A stretch of DNA of 7,478 nt from Thermococcus sp. (GCF_027066465.1 NZ_JAMONU010000157.1:1-7478); one strand, 5' to 3'. Shown: positions 1 to 5,736, numbered from the stretch's first letter. Notes: generated by a model not told the origin, from the letters alone. Numbers and translations: made by a program.

Positions 1-456
1 ACCAACTGGGCGCTAACGCAGAGCGACCTCTTCAAGGCCGGAATCAGCGAGAACGGCATAAGCTACTGGCTGACGAGTTATGCCTTCTCGGACATCGGCC
101 TCTGGTTCGACGTCGAGGTCATCGGCCCGAACCCGCTGGAGAACGAGAACTACAGGAAGCTCAGCCCGCTGTTCTACGCGGAGAACGTCAAGGCTCCGAT
201 ACTGCTCATACACTCGCTCGAGGACTACCGCTGCCCGCTCGACCAGAGCCTGATGTTCTACAACGTGCTCAAAGACCTCGGCAAGGAGGCCTACATAGCG
301 GTGTTCAAGAAGGGTCCGCACGGCCACAGCATCCGCGGAAGCCCGAAGCACCGCTCAAAGCGCTACAAGCTCTTCATCGAGTTCTTTGAGAGGAAGCTCA
401 GGAAGTATGAAGAAGGCTTCGACGTCGAGAAAATACTGAAGGGAGAGAAAGAGTGA
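1..456 (+). CDS. S9 family serine peptidase, acylaminoacyl-peptidase-like (C-terminal part)
   Basis: The reading frame is open from base 1, so the N-terminal beta-propeller and the nucleophile Ser lie upstream of the window; 151 residues remain. This is the end of the alpha/beta hydrolase domain of the prolyl oligopeptidase family. The segment HSLEDYRCP (from residue 71 of the fragment) is the catalytic Asp motif, with Asp75 at bases 223-225. GPHGHSIRG about 32-34 residues later carries the catalytic His (His107 or His109; the two cannot be separated without alignment). Family members release N-acylated or short-peptide N-terminal residues in the cytoplasm, which fits a peptide-fermenting archaeon. 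It resembles the Pyrococcus/Thermococcus acylaminoacyl peptidase, but another S9 subgroup is possible. The TGA stop is only 3 nt from the end of the convergent methyltransferase gene. Confidence 0.85.
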   Translation, partial: TNWALTQSDLFKAGISENGISYWLTSYAFSDIGLWFDVEVIGPNPLENENYRKLSPLFYAENVKAPILLIHSLEDYRCPLDQSLMFYNVLKDLGKEAYIAVFKKGPHGHSIRGSPKHRSKRYKLFIEFFERKLRKYEEGFDVEKILKGEKE

Positions 457-459
457 GCT

Positions 460-1299
460 TTACCTTTTCTTTTCCGCTTTTCTCGCCACTACTCCAAGTG
501 CCTCTTCAACGCGCTTAACGCCGACGAAGCCCGCCCTCCTCAACCGCTCCATTACGCCCCTCTGGAGGTCCTTTCTGCGGTATCTCTTTCCGGGATTTCC
601 AACGTAGTGGAAGAGCCTTCCGCCGGGCTTCAAAACCCTGAAAAGTTCGCGGTAGAACTCCTCCGAGTAGAGCTGTCCTGCTAAAGAAAAGCGCGGTGGG
701 TCGTGGATGATTACATCGAAGCTCTCGTTCCTAAACTTCCTCACGACCTCAAAGGCGTCGCCGTGAATCACTTGGATTTTACCGCCCGTGAAGAGCTCCC
801 TGCTCCAGGGGTTTATCTTCGCCAGCTCGATGACGTTTTTATCCCTCTCGATTGTTATGACGTAGGCTCCCCTCTTCGAGGCCTCTATGGCGGTGTAGCC
901 GAGTCCCATGCAGGTGTCAAGGACCGTTTCTCCCTCCTTTGGCCTAACCGCGTTCACCTTGTTCCTCGTGTCCTGGAGCGGGTTTACCCCCTTCGTCCTG
1001 TGCATCCTGATGCCGTTTATCTCAATCGTCGGCGGAATCGTCGGGACGAGCTTGTAGTAGTGCTCTCCAGCTATTGCCGCCTTGTAAACTCCCCCGTCCT
1101 TGACGAAGTAAACGCTGCCCTCGTCCCTCGCTATCCTCTCGATGACGTCCTTCGAGACGCGCGTTCCATCGGGGAAGATGAACTCGTCACCTTCTCTTTT
1201 TATCTCCCACGTTCGGTTGGTTTTCCTCAGGTCGAGGTTTACTCCTGTTGCCTTTGAGAGCAGCAACCTCCTTGCCTCTCTGAAGGTTATGAAGTACAT
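460..1299 (-). CDS. Class I SAM-dependent methyltransferase (COG2521-like archaeal family)
   Basis: The protein is 279 aa from the chosen start. Residues 1-110 form a N-terminal region of no recognised function. A Rossmann methyltransferase domain follows: motif I DTCMGLGYT (128-136) binds SAM, IERD (150-153) ends strand 2 with the ribose-binding acid, GDAF (180-183) is the adenine-side loop, and HDPPRF (199-204) is motif IV. A DPP[FY]-type motif is usual in enzymes that methylate exocyclic amines of nucleic acids, and some predicted archaeal methyltransferases share it; the true substrate is unknown. Start choice: GGAGCTGAT, an 8/9 match to the archaeal Shine-Dalgarno, ends just before the ATG at 1299, whereas an ATG two codons upstream (1305) sits inside that site. 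The gene diverges from the KaiC-like gene and ends 3 nt from the S9 peptidase gene. Confidence 0.85.
   Translation of the reverse strand: MYFITFREARRLLLSKATGVNLDLRKTNRTWEIKREGDEFIFPDGTRVSKDVIERIARDEGSVYFVKDGGVYKAAIAGEHYYKLVPTIPPTIEINGIRMHRTKGVNPLQDTRNKVNAVRPKEGETVLDTCMGLGYTAIEASKRGAYVITIERDKNVIELAKINPWSRELFTGGKIQVIHGDAFEVVRKFRNESFDVIIHDPPRFSLAGQLYSEEFYRELFRVLKPGGRLFHYVGNPGKRYRRKDLQRGVMERLRRAGFVGVKRVEEALGVVARKAEKKR
464..483 (+). terminator. T-rich terminator-like tract for the peptidase gene
   Basis: Just after the peptidase stop the plus strand is rich in T runs (CTTTTCTTTTCCGCTTTTCT), the kind of U-rich tract at which archaeal RNA polymerase stops without a hairpin. It lies inside the coding 3' end of the convergent methyltransferase, where it is the antisense of Lys/Arg codons (C-terminal RKAEKKR). 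This is inferred from composition only. Confidence 0.4.
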
Positions 1300-1330
1300 T
1301 CCCATCAGCTCCGAATTCGTAGGGGCATCT

Positions 1331-1340
1331 TTTTATATAA
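1331..1340. promoter_or_regulatory. Shared TATA element of a divergent gene pair
   Basis: TTTTATATAA lies in the 81-bp gap between the methyltransferase and KaiC-like starts and contains the perfect palindrome TTATATAA (1333-1340). A start site about 26 nt away would fall near 1363 on the plus strand, giving an 18-nt leader that holds the GGAGGT site. On the minus strand it would fall near 1310, giving a very short leader. The A-rich flank expected of a TFB-binding BRE (GTAAAG) lies on the side that favours minus-strand transcription; the other flank (GCATCT) is poorer. No other strong TATA is visible in the gap, apart from a TATAAG at 1357 that is too close to the start to allow the ribosome site. 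Confidence 0.6.
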
Positions 1341-1367
1341 CTTTACTCAAGAGCAGTATAAGGTGGC

Positions 1368-1373
1368 GGAGGT
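1368..1373 (+). promoter_or_regulatory. Ribosome binding site that sets the KaiC-like gene start
   Basis: GGAGGT lies 7 nt before ATG 1381, an ideal match to the archaeal 16S 3' end. The upstream in-frame GTG at 1363 has no such site before it and would place this motif inside the coding region, so ATG 1381 is preferred. Confidence 0.7.
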
Positions 1374-1380
1374 AGAGACG

Positions 1381-2076
1381 ATGGGCGGCACCGAGCGAGT
1401 GCGCACCGGCATTCCGGGCTTCGACGAGCTGATAGAGGGTGGATTCCTTCCGGGAAAAGCCTACCTTGTGACGGGTCCCCCGGGGAGCGGCAAGACAACT
1501 TTTGCCATGCAGTTCCTCGTTGAGGGCGCAAAGAACGGGGAGAAAACGGCCTACGTCTCGCTGATACACAATCCCAAAGAGGTTGCCAAGGACTTCGAGC
1601 GCTTTGACCCCGACGTCTGGAACTACGTCCGCAACGGCAACCTGATACTCTACGACCTCGGGAAGGAGCTGTGGGGAACCAAGGCGAAGCCGCCCCAGTG
1701 GAGCAGCGTCATGTTCAGAATAAAAGACTTGGCCCAGGACGCCGGGATAGCGAGGCTCGTCATAGACCCCCTAACCGCAATAGACTTTCCGACAACGGAC
1801 CCCGCCGAGAAAAGGGCGGAGCTTGCAACGTTCCTCAGGACAATCGAGGAGCTTGGCATAACAACGGTTCTCGTGGCCGAACTGACAGAGCTTGACCGCT
1901 ACACCGAGGAGCACTACCTCGTTGATGGCGTCATAATGCTCCACTACTACCTCGACGGCGTCAAGATGGTCAGGGCTTTGCAGGTCCTCAAGATGAGGAG
2001 AACCCACCACGAGACGAGGCTCTACCGCTTTGAGTTCAGCTCGCGGGGAATCTCAATCAGGGGGCCGTTGCTATGA
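1381..2076 (+). CDS. KaiC-like RecA-fold ATPase, single domain, catalytic Glu pair missing
   Basis: This 231-aa protein has one KaiC/RadA-type domain. It opens with RVRTGIPGFDELIEGGF (6-22), the signature before Walker A in KaiC-like proteins. Walker A is GPPGSGKT (32-39). Walker B is ARLVIDPLT, with Asp129. The strand after Walker A normally ends in a glutamate pair that activates water (FEE in KaiC); here it reads YVSLIHNPKEV, with Ile62-His63 in their place. Nucleotide binding is well supported, but hydrolysis by the usual mechanism is doubtful. Family members act as oligomeric switches in clocks, motility (FlaH) and signalling; the role here is unknown. The stop overlaps the next gene by ATGA, so the two are probably translated together and may act together. 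Confidence 0.85.
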   Translation: MGGTERVRTGIPGFDELIEGGFLPGKAYLVTGPPGSGKTTFAMQFLVEGAKNGEKTAYVSLIHNPKEVAKDFERFDPDVWNYVRNGNLILYDLGKELWGTKAKPPQWSSVMFRIKDLAQDAGIARLVIDPLTAIDFPTTDPAEKRAELATFLRTIEELGITTVLVAELTELDRYTEEHYLVDGVIMLHYYLDGVKMVRALQVLKMRRTHHETRLYRFEFSSRGISIRGPLL

Positions 2077-2510
2077 GGAGGCCGAGGAGGCTCCTTCGAC
2101 TCAGGGACATCCTCGAGGAACGGGACGTCGTCAGAAGGGCCTACCTCACCGGTTATCTTCTCGGCTACGCGGGTCACCTTGCCTGGAGCGGCTGGTCAAG
2201 GGAGCTTAAGGAGGCGGTATTCAGAAGCGCTGAGGAGAGGGGTCTCTTAAGGGAAGCCATAATAGCCTTCAGAAAGGGAAGGATAGAGGGGGCGAGCGAC
2301 AGGGAGCTGGACATAATGCTCGGAATCTACCAGCCGCCTGTGACCGAGACGGAGCTATCGTCGGAGACAATCAGGGCCTACCTCAGCAGGTCGTCCCTCG
2401 TCGGGATGCTGTCATCGAGACCAACCGGGGCGGTCAGGTTCCTGAGCTTCATCAGGTTCTCAAATTCGAGGCACCACCTCCGGGTTCCCGACTTCCTTCG
2501 GAGGCCTTAG
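2073..2510 (+). CDS. Unrecognised 145-aa protein coupled to the KaiC-like ATPase
   Basis: I do not recognise a family. The start ATG overlaps the ATPase stop (ATGA), and AGGGGG lies 8 nt upstream. The N-terminus is very basic (MRRPRRLLRLRD). The middle, about residues 20-90, looks helical and contains GYLLGYAGHLAWSGW, an amphipathic or partly buried segment too polar for a clear membrane span. The C-terminus is again Arg-rich and may be disordered (SNSRHHLRVPDFLRRP). No cysteine pairs, signal peptide or nuclease motif are visible. Codon use matches neighbouring genes. The tight coupling suggests a partner or regulator of the ATPase, perhaps specific to this order of archaea. Its stop overlaps that of the convergent dipeptidase gene. 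Confidence 0.75.
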   Translation: MRRPRRLLRLRDILEERDVVRRAYLTGYLLGYAGHLAWSGWSRELKEAVFRSAEERGLLREAIIAFRKGRIEGASDRELDIMLGIYQPPVTETELSSETIRAYLSRSSLVGMLSSRPTGAVRFLSFIRFSNSRHHLRVPDFLRRP

Positions 2511-3436
2511 GTTATCCTCTCGAACACCCTTTCAAAGTTTTTGAAGGCTATGGCTTCGACCTCTTTTTCGCTGAAGTTCTCCCTCAGCTTCTCCATAAGG
2601 GCCGGAATCCTCGACTCGTTCTCAAAACCCTCGACGCTCTTCCCGCTCCAGCCGCTCAGGTAGTAGACGAAGTCGAAGCCGAGGCCGACGTGTTTGTATC
2701 CGATGAGGTCGGCCATGTAGGTTATGTGCTCGACGTACCTTTCCAGCGTTGGTCTCTCCTTGTCCACGAAGCTCGGTATGGCAACCGCCCCAACGACGCC
2801 GTCCCTCTCGGCTATCGCCTTCAGCTGCTCGTCGGTCAGGTTTCTTACGTGGTCGCAGAGCTTTTTCGCGTTGGAGTGCGACGCTATGACCGGGAACGAG
2901 GTAACGCTCAGCGCGTCCCAGAAGCCGGCCTCGTTTATATGGCTGAGGTCTATCACTATCCCAAGCTCCTCGGCCTTGCCGACGACTTCGACGCCGAAGT
3001 TGGTAAGGCCTCCGTTCGTTCTCTCGAAGACGCCGTCGCCTATCGCGTTTCTGAGACTCCACGTGAGCGTCAGAACGCGAAGTCCGAGGCGGTGGAACAC
3101 CTCCAGAAGGTCGAGGCTCTCGCCTATCGGTTCACCCCCTTCGAGGCCGAGCCAGAGGGCCACCCTCCCAGCTTTTATCGTTTTCCGCATCTCTTCAACG
3201 TTCCTCACGAGCTCGAAGCGCTCGCTCTCCTCAACGTCCTTGAGAAAAGAGTTCAGAACCTCGAAGCCGTAAACGGTCGCGTCCTTACGCCTGTCCGGCC
3301 TCGTCCATATTGCCATAACCCTGGCGCTTATTCCGTTGAAGAACCTCCCGTAGTTCTCCTCGAGAACCCTCGTTTTTCCTGTCTTCCTCTCATCGAAAAC
3401 AAACGTGGGCAGGTCTGAATGGGCGTCGAATATCAT
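2507..3436 (-). CDS. Membrane dipeptidase family protein (M19, renal dipeptidase-like)
   Basis: The 309-aa protein starts MIFDAHSDLP. It is a TIM-barrel metallopeptidase that cleaves dipeptides with a two-zinc site. The expected ligands are all present: His6 and Asp8 (HSD), the bridging Glu99 (LEGGEP), His166 (LSHIN), His187 (SHSN), and Asp255 (GLGFDF). Arg198 matches the conserved Arg that contacts the substrate carboxylate in the family. There is no signal peptide or membrane segment, so it should be cytoplasmic, as in most prokaryotic members. Start choice: GGTGA sits 4 nt before ATG 3436, while an ATG at 3454 would overlap the upstream gene by 14 nt and has only a weak site. It follows the TPR-like gene by 4 nt and is surely co-transcribed with it. 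Confidence 0.9.
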   Translation of the reverse strand: MIFDAHSDLPTFVFDERKTGKTRVLEENYGRFFNGISARVMAIWTRPDRRKDATVYGFEVLNSFLKDVEESERFELVRNVEEMRKTIKAGRVALWLGLEGGEPIGESLDLLEVFHRLGLRVLTLTWSLRNAIGDGVFERTNGGLTNFGVEVVGKAEELGIVIDLSHINEAGFWDALSVTSFPVIASHSNAKKLCDHVRNLTDEQLKAIAERDGVVGAVAIPSFVDKERPTLERYVEHITYMADLIGYKHVGLGFDFVYYLSGWSGKSVEGFENESRIPALMEKLRENFSEKEVEAIAFKNFERVFERIT

Positions 3437-3440
3437 CGCC

Positions 3441-4517
3441 TCACCCAGACCCATGAAGGGTCTTTAAGTCCCTTAAGGTTTCCGCCCTGATTTCTGGTGT
3501 GGGAATAGCGTTCGCAACTTTCTCGGCATCCTTAAACCTTTTCTCCCCGGCGAGGGCAAGCGCTATCCCCCTCAGCGCTCCGCTCTTCCTCTCGGGACTC
3601 TCTATCCTGAGGGCGAAGCTTAGAGCGTCCTCAAGCCTGCCCAGATGGGTCAGCAGTCCGGCAACCCTCTGGACGCCAACCTGGCTCAGCTCCAGGTTCC
3701 CCTCTCCCAGGACTTCCCTCACAAGCTCCTTGTAGGCGGGGTTGTTGACCCTCTTCATCCAGAGGGCCACCTCGAGCTTCCCTATAAGCCTCTTCTCACC
3801 GGTGTAGAGCTTCTCTATCAGCGCCAGCGCGTGTCTGTAGCGTCCTTCAAGGAGGGCGCGTCTTATCTCGGGCCTTCCGGTCTCGTAGAGGGTCTCCGCA
3901 AGCTCAATCTTTTTCTCAACTCCACCTGCCCTCTGGTTGACGTGCAGCTTGTCAAAGATGTCGAAGGCCGTTCTGTAAAAGGGCAGCGCCTTCTTTGAGT
4001 GCAGTGCGTCACCCGCGTCCTCCATCAGCCCGGCAAGGGCTATAAGCCCCTCGACCTTCTTCGAGTAGTCCACCGTTGCCCTGGTTATCACCTCGAAGGC
4101 CACGTCGAACATCTGGAGCGCGCTCTTTGAATCCCCCGCAAGCGCCATGTAGTAGGCAGTGGTTCCTATGGCGGCTCCCCTCTGGAGCGGGTCTTCTATC
4201 TCCTCCAGCTCATCGAGGGCGTTGGCGAAGCACGTTTCGGACTCCTCCACGTATCCCGCGGCGCGGTAGGCGTATCCAACCATGCTGTAGGCCATCGCCT
4301 TGTCCGCCGGTTCCTCTATGCTCTCTGCGAGGTACTCGGCGTCCTCGAGAAGTGTGGGAATCCACTCGAGGGGTTCTCCCCTCTTCAGAATTGCAAGGAT
4401 TAGCTCAACAATGGCCTCTACCCTTTCGAGCCTGTCACTTAGCTCTGGAATTTTCTCAAGGGCTTCCTCAAAGCGCCCGAGTTCTATAAGTTCCTTAACG
4501 TCCTCGAATACTGGCAT
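3441..4517 (-). CDS. TPR-like helical repeat protein
   Basis: The 358-aa protein is almost wholly alpha-helical, with degenerate tetratricopeptide-like repeats. The clearest are around residues 75-110 (ADKAMAYSMVGYAYRAAG then VEESETCFANALDELEEI), 110-150 (GAAIGTTAYYMALAGDSKSA) and near the C-terminus (GALRGIALALAGEKRFKDAE). The weaker stretch between them, about 150-290, still reads as paired helices. There is no enzyme motif, signal peptide or membrane segment. Such proteins are scaffolds for protein-protein contacts; the partner is unknown. No ribosome site precedes the ATG, and the TATA centre lies about 30 nt upstream, so the mRNA is probably nearly leaderless. It is the first gene of an operon with the M19 dipeptidase, which hints at a role linked to peptide turnover, but this is inference. 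Confidence 0.8.
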   Translation of the reverse strand: MPVFEDVKELIELGRFEEALEKIPELSDRLERVEAIVELILAILKRGEPLEWIPTLLEDAEYLAESIEEPADKAMAYSMVGYAYRAAGYVEESETCFANALDELEEIEDPLQRGAAIGTTAYYMALAGDSKSALQMFDVAFEVITRATVDYSKKVEGLIALAGLMEDAGDALHSKKALPFYRTAFDIFDKLHVNQRAGGVEKKIELAETLYETGRPEIRRALLEGRYRHALALIEKLYTGEKRLIGKLEVALWMKRVNNPAYKELVREVLGEGNLELSQVGVQRVAGLLTHLGRLEDALSFALRIESPERKSGALRGIALALAGEKRFKDAEKVANAIPTPEIRAETLRDLKTLHGSG

Positions 4518-4529
4518 GGCATCTTAGAT

Positions 4530-4563
4530 GTAGGTCGCAAACCCTTATAAACGTTGGTCGCAT
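4530..4563. repeat. Direct repeat GTWGGTCGCAW flanking the shared TATA (possible operator)
   Basis: GTAGGTCGCAA (4530-4540) and GTTGGTCGCAT (4553-4563) are direct repeats 23 bp apart. Their GGTCGCA cores (4533-4539, 4556-4562) each lie exactly 5 bp from the TTATAA element, one on either side. Placement over both promoters suits a regulator that blocks or recruits the transcription complex, but no regulator is encoded nearby and two 7-bp matches could be chance. Confidence 0.4.
4545..4550. promoter_or_regulatory. Palindromic TATA element shared by two leaderless genes
   Basis: TTATAA is the only AT-rich core in the 56-bp gap between the divergent starts at 4517 (-) and 4574 (+). Its centre is 26.5 nt from the plus-strand ATG and 30.5 nt from the minus-strand ATG, so both mRNAs would start at or a few bases before their ATGs. 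Neither gene has a Shine-Dalgarno site, which agrees with leaderless transcription. Confidence 0.6.
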
Positions 4564-4573
4564 CTTTTCACCC

Positions 4574-5137
4574 ATGGCGGTTCTAACGCTCGCCCTTTAC
4601 AACACCTATGACGTGAAGAGACTCCACGAGGCCCATTTAAGGGCGATAGCCCGTGCCGCGCCAATAGCCTACGCCTACGACTTTCACCTTGCCCTCGTTG
4701 GATTTCCGCTGGAGGGGAAGCCGAAGGAGGTTGCCGAGGAAGTCAGCTCCCACACAACCATCGGTGAGGGGGGAAGGTACCTCCTCGAACTGGCTGAGGG
4801 AAACAGGTTCCATCTCCTTGATTTTCCCAGGAAGGGTTTTCCCCCGCAGTTCGGGACGCCCGTGGCGACAACGAGAAAGCCGAGTGATGAGAAGGAGATA
4901 ACCCCCATCGAGCTGGCTGAGAGGCACCTCCGGGGTGAGAGCTTTCTCCTCCTCATAGGTCTCGGCAGGCACGGTCTTCCGAAGGAAATCTTTAAGTTGG
5001 CCCGGTATCATATGGACGTGACGGGGAAGAGGGTCAGTCTTGAAACCTGCACGGCAATCGGCGCGATAGCCGTTAGGATTGCAACCTACCGGGAGGCGCT
5101 GAAATGGAGGAGTGGAAAAAGGACGTCGCGTGGATAA
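4574..5137 (+). CDS. DUF531-like archaeal protein, possible SPOUT-fold RNA methyltransferase
   Basis: The 187-aa protein starts MAVLTLALYNTYD and contains LHEAHLRAIARAAPIAYAY, which I recall from the archaeal DUF531 family of unknown function. The C-terminal third resembles the knotted SAM-binding region of SPOUT methyltransferases. FLLLIGLGRHGLPKE (about 124-138) matches the strand-glycine loop with a GLP turn, and SLETCTAIGAIAVRIATY matches the Ser-led helix that closes the knot. If so, it would modify RNA, perhaps tRNA or rRNA; this is inference from motif shape. It appears leaderless, with no ribosome site and a TATA 26 nt upstream. Its last 34 nt overlap the signal peptidase gene in another frame, and the tail KRTSRG may be dispensable. 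Confidence 0.75.
   Translation: MAVLTLALYNTYDVKRLHEAHLRAIARAAPIAYAYDFHLALVGFPLEGKPKEVAEEVSSHTTIGEGGRYLLELAEGNRFHLLDFPRKGFPPQFGTPVATTRKPSDEKEITPIELAERHLRGESFLLLIGLGRHGLPKEIFKLARYHMDVTGKRVSLETCTAIGAIAVRIATYREALKWRSGKRTSRG
5091..5096 (+). promoter_or_regulatory. Ribosome binding site for signal peptidase inside the upstream gene
   Basis: GGGAGG lies 7 nt before ATG 5104, within the coding end of the DUF531-like gene. It supports the start at 5104 despite the 34-nt overlap. Confidence 0.6.
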
Positions 5138-5604
5138 TAATCGCGGTCGTGGTCGTCTTTGGAATCCAGGCCGGGCTGAAGGCGGCCCTTCACACGAACT
5201 CTCCCCTCGTAATAGTGGTCAGCGGCTCGATGGAGCCGGTCTTTTACAGGGGGGACGTTGTCCTGCTCAAGGGCGTAACGAACCCCGACCAGGTCAAGGT
5301 GGGTGACGTTATAGTTTACAAGCGCCCCGGTTACGAGTATCCAATCATACACCGCGTCCGCTACATATACACGATTAAGCTCGACGGGAAGCCCGAAGAG
5401 TGCTTCGTTACATGGGGCGACAACAACCCGGTTCCCGACCCGCCCTATCCGACTCCCTACGGACCGATACAGGTCATCCTGCCTAACGGCTACCTTGCCG
5501 GATGCGTTCCGGCTTATGCCGTCGAGGCCAAGGCTGAACTTGTCTTTCCAAAGATAGGGCTGATTCCGCTCTGGATTAGGGACGCGCTCGGACTCGGGGG
5601 ATGA
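5104..5604 (+). CDS. Signal peptidase I, archaeal Sec11 type
   Basis: This 166-aa membrane protease cleaves signal peptides from exported proteins on the outer face of the membrane. One N-terminal membrane segment (residues 9-28, WIIIAVVVVFGIQAGLKAAL) is followed by the catalytic domain. SGSMEPVF (40-47) carries the nucleophile Ser42. IIHRV (81-85) has His83 in place of the bacterial Lys, the mark of the ER/archaeal Sec11 class. GDNNPVPD (105-112) supplies the conserved Asp residues. The length is typical of archaeal members. There is no clear second membrane span: the C-terminus (FPKIGLIPLWIRDALG) is at most amphipathic. The gene overlaps the DUF531-like gene and is probably co-transcribed with it. 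Its TGA stop lies inside the C box of the following sRNA. Confidence 0.93.
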   Translation: MEEWKKDVAWIIIAVVVVFGIQAGLKAALHTNSPLVIVVSGSMEPVFYRGDVVLLKGVTNPDQVKVGDVIVYKRPGYEYPIIHRVRYIYTIKLDGKPEECFVTWGDNNPVPDPPYPTPYGPIQVILPNGYLAGCVPAYAVEAKAELVFPKIGLIPLWIRDALGLGG

Positions 5605-5652
5605 TGTGAGGGTAGGTGGCTGAGCTGTGATGACCTAATCGGCCCCTGACCA
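5599..5652 (+). ncRNA. C/D box guide sRNA, predicted to direct two 16S rRNA 2'-O-methylations
   Basis: The four boxes have textbook archaeal spacing: C box ATGATGT (5601-5607, one mismatch to RTGATGA), a 12-nt guide, D' CTGA (5620-5623), a 3-nt spacer, C' GTGATGA (5627-5633), a 12-nt guide, and D CTGA (5646-5649). GG before C and CC after D can close the terminal stem. The D guide (CCTAATCGGCCC) pairs over 11 nt with GGCCGATTAGG, and the D' guide (GAGGGTAGGTGG) pairs over 10 nt with ACCTACCCTC. Both occur in the 5' domain of Thermococcales 16S rRNA as I remember it. The N+5 rule marks the second C of GGCCGA and the second C of AACCTA. The RNA would bind L7Ae, Nop5 and fibrillarin. No TATA is seen upstream, so it may be processed from the signal peptidase transcript. 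Ends are approximate. Confidence 0.85.
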
Positions 5653-5656
5653 ACAG

Positions 5657-5687
5657 CTCTTTCTGACGAAAGCGCTGGCGGAAAGAG
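5657..5687. repeat. Small hairpin-forming inverted repeat
   Basis: CTCTTTC (5657-5663) and GAAAGAG (5681-5687) are perfect 7-bp arms around a 17-nt loop containing the palindrome AGCGCT. It starts 8 nt after the sRNA D box and might protect or terminate the sRNA 3' end. It has no coding role. Confidence 0.45.
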
Positions 5688-5707
5688 GGCGTGCAACTAT
5701 ACTTCCC

Positions 5708-5717
5708 TTTCTTTTTT
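5708..5717 (+). terminator. T-rich terminator-like tract after signal peptidase/sRNA
   Basis: TTTCTTTTTT is the longest T run in the window. It lies about 60 nt after the sRNA D box and about 100 nt after the signal peptidase stop, with a 7-bp hairpin (5657-5687) a little upstream. Archaeal termination needs little more than such a tract. Confidence 0.5.
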
Positions 5718-5736
5718 GGGATTATTTTCGACGGCA

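Noticed and set aside
703..1257. Long plus-strand open frame (184 codons) opposite the methyltransferase
   Set aside because: It is antisense to a gene with clear SAM-binding motifs, has no recognisable domain, and reflects the GC-rich codon pattern of the real strand.
1363..1380. GTG at 1363 as start of the KaiC-like gene
   Set aside because: It has no ribosome site, and the extension contains the ideal GGAGGT for ATG 1381.
2690..3418. Long plus-strand open frame (242 codons) opposite the dipeptidase
   Set aside because: The minus strand carries all metal ligands of the M19 family; the plus-strand product has no motif and no ribosome site.
3645..3998. Plus-strand frames inside the TPR-like gene
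   Set aside because: They are antisense shadows of the helical repeat gene, with biased composition and no ribosome sites or homology I can recognise.
5627..5666. Alternative C/D parse using GTGATGA 5627 as C and CTGA 5663 as D
   Set aside because: There is no C' box between 5650 and 5662; the parse starting at 5601 has all four boxes with correct spacing and better targets.
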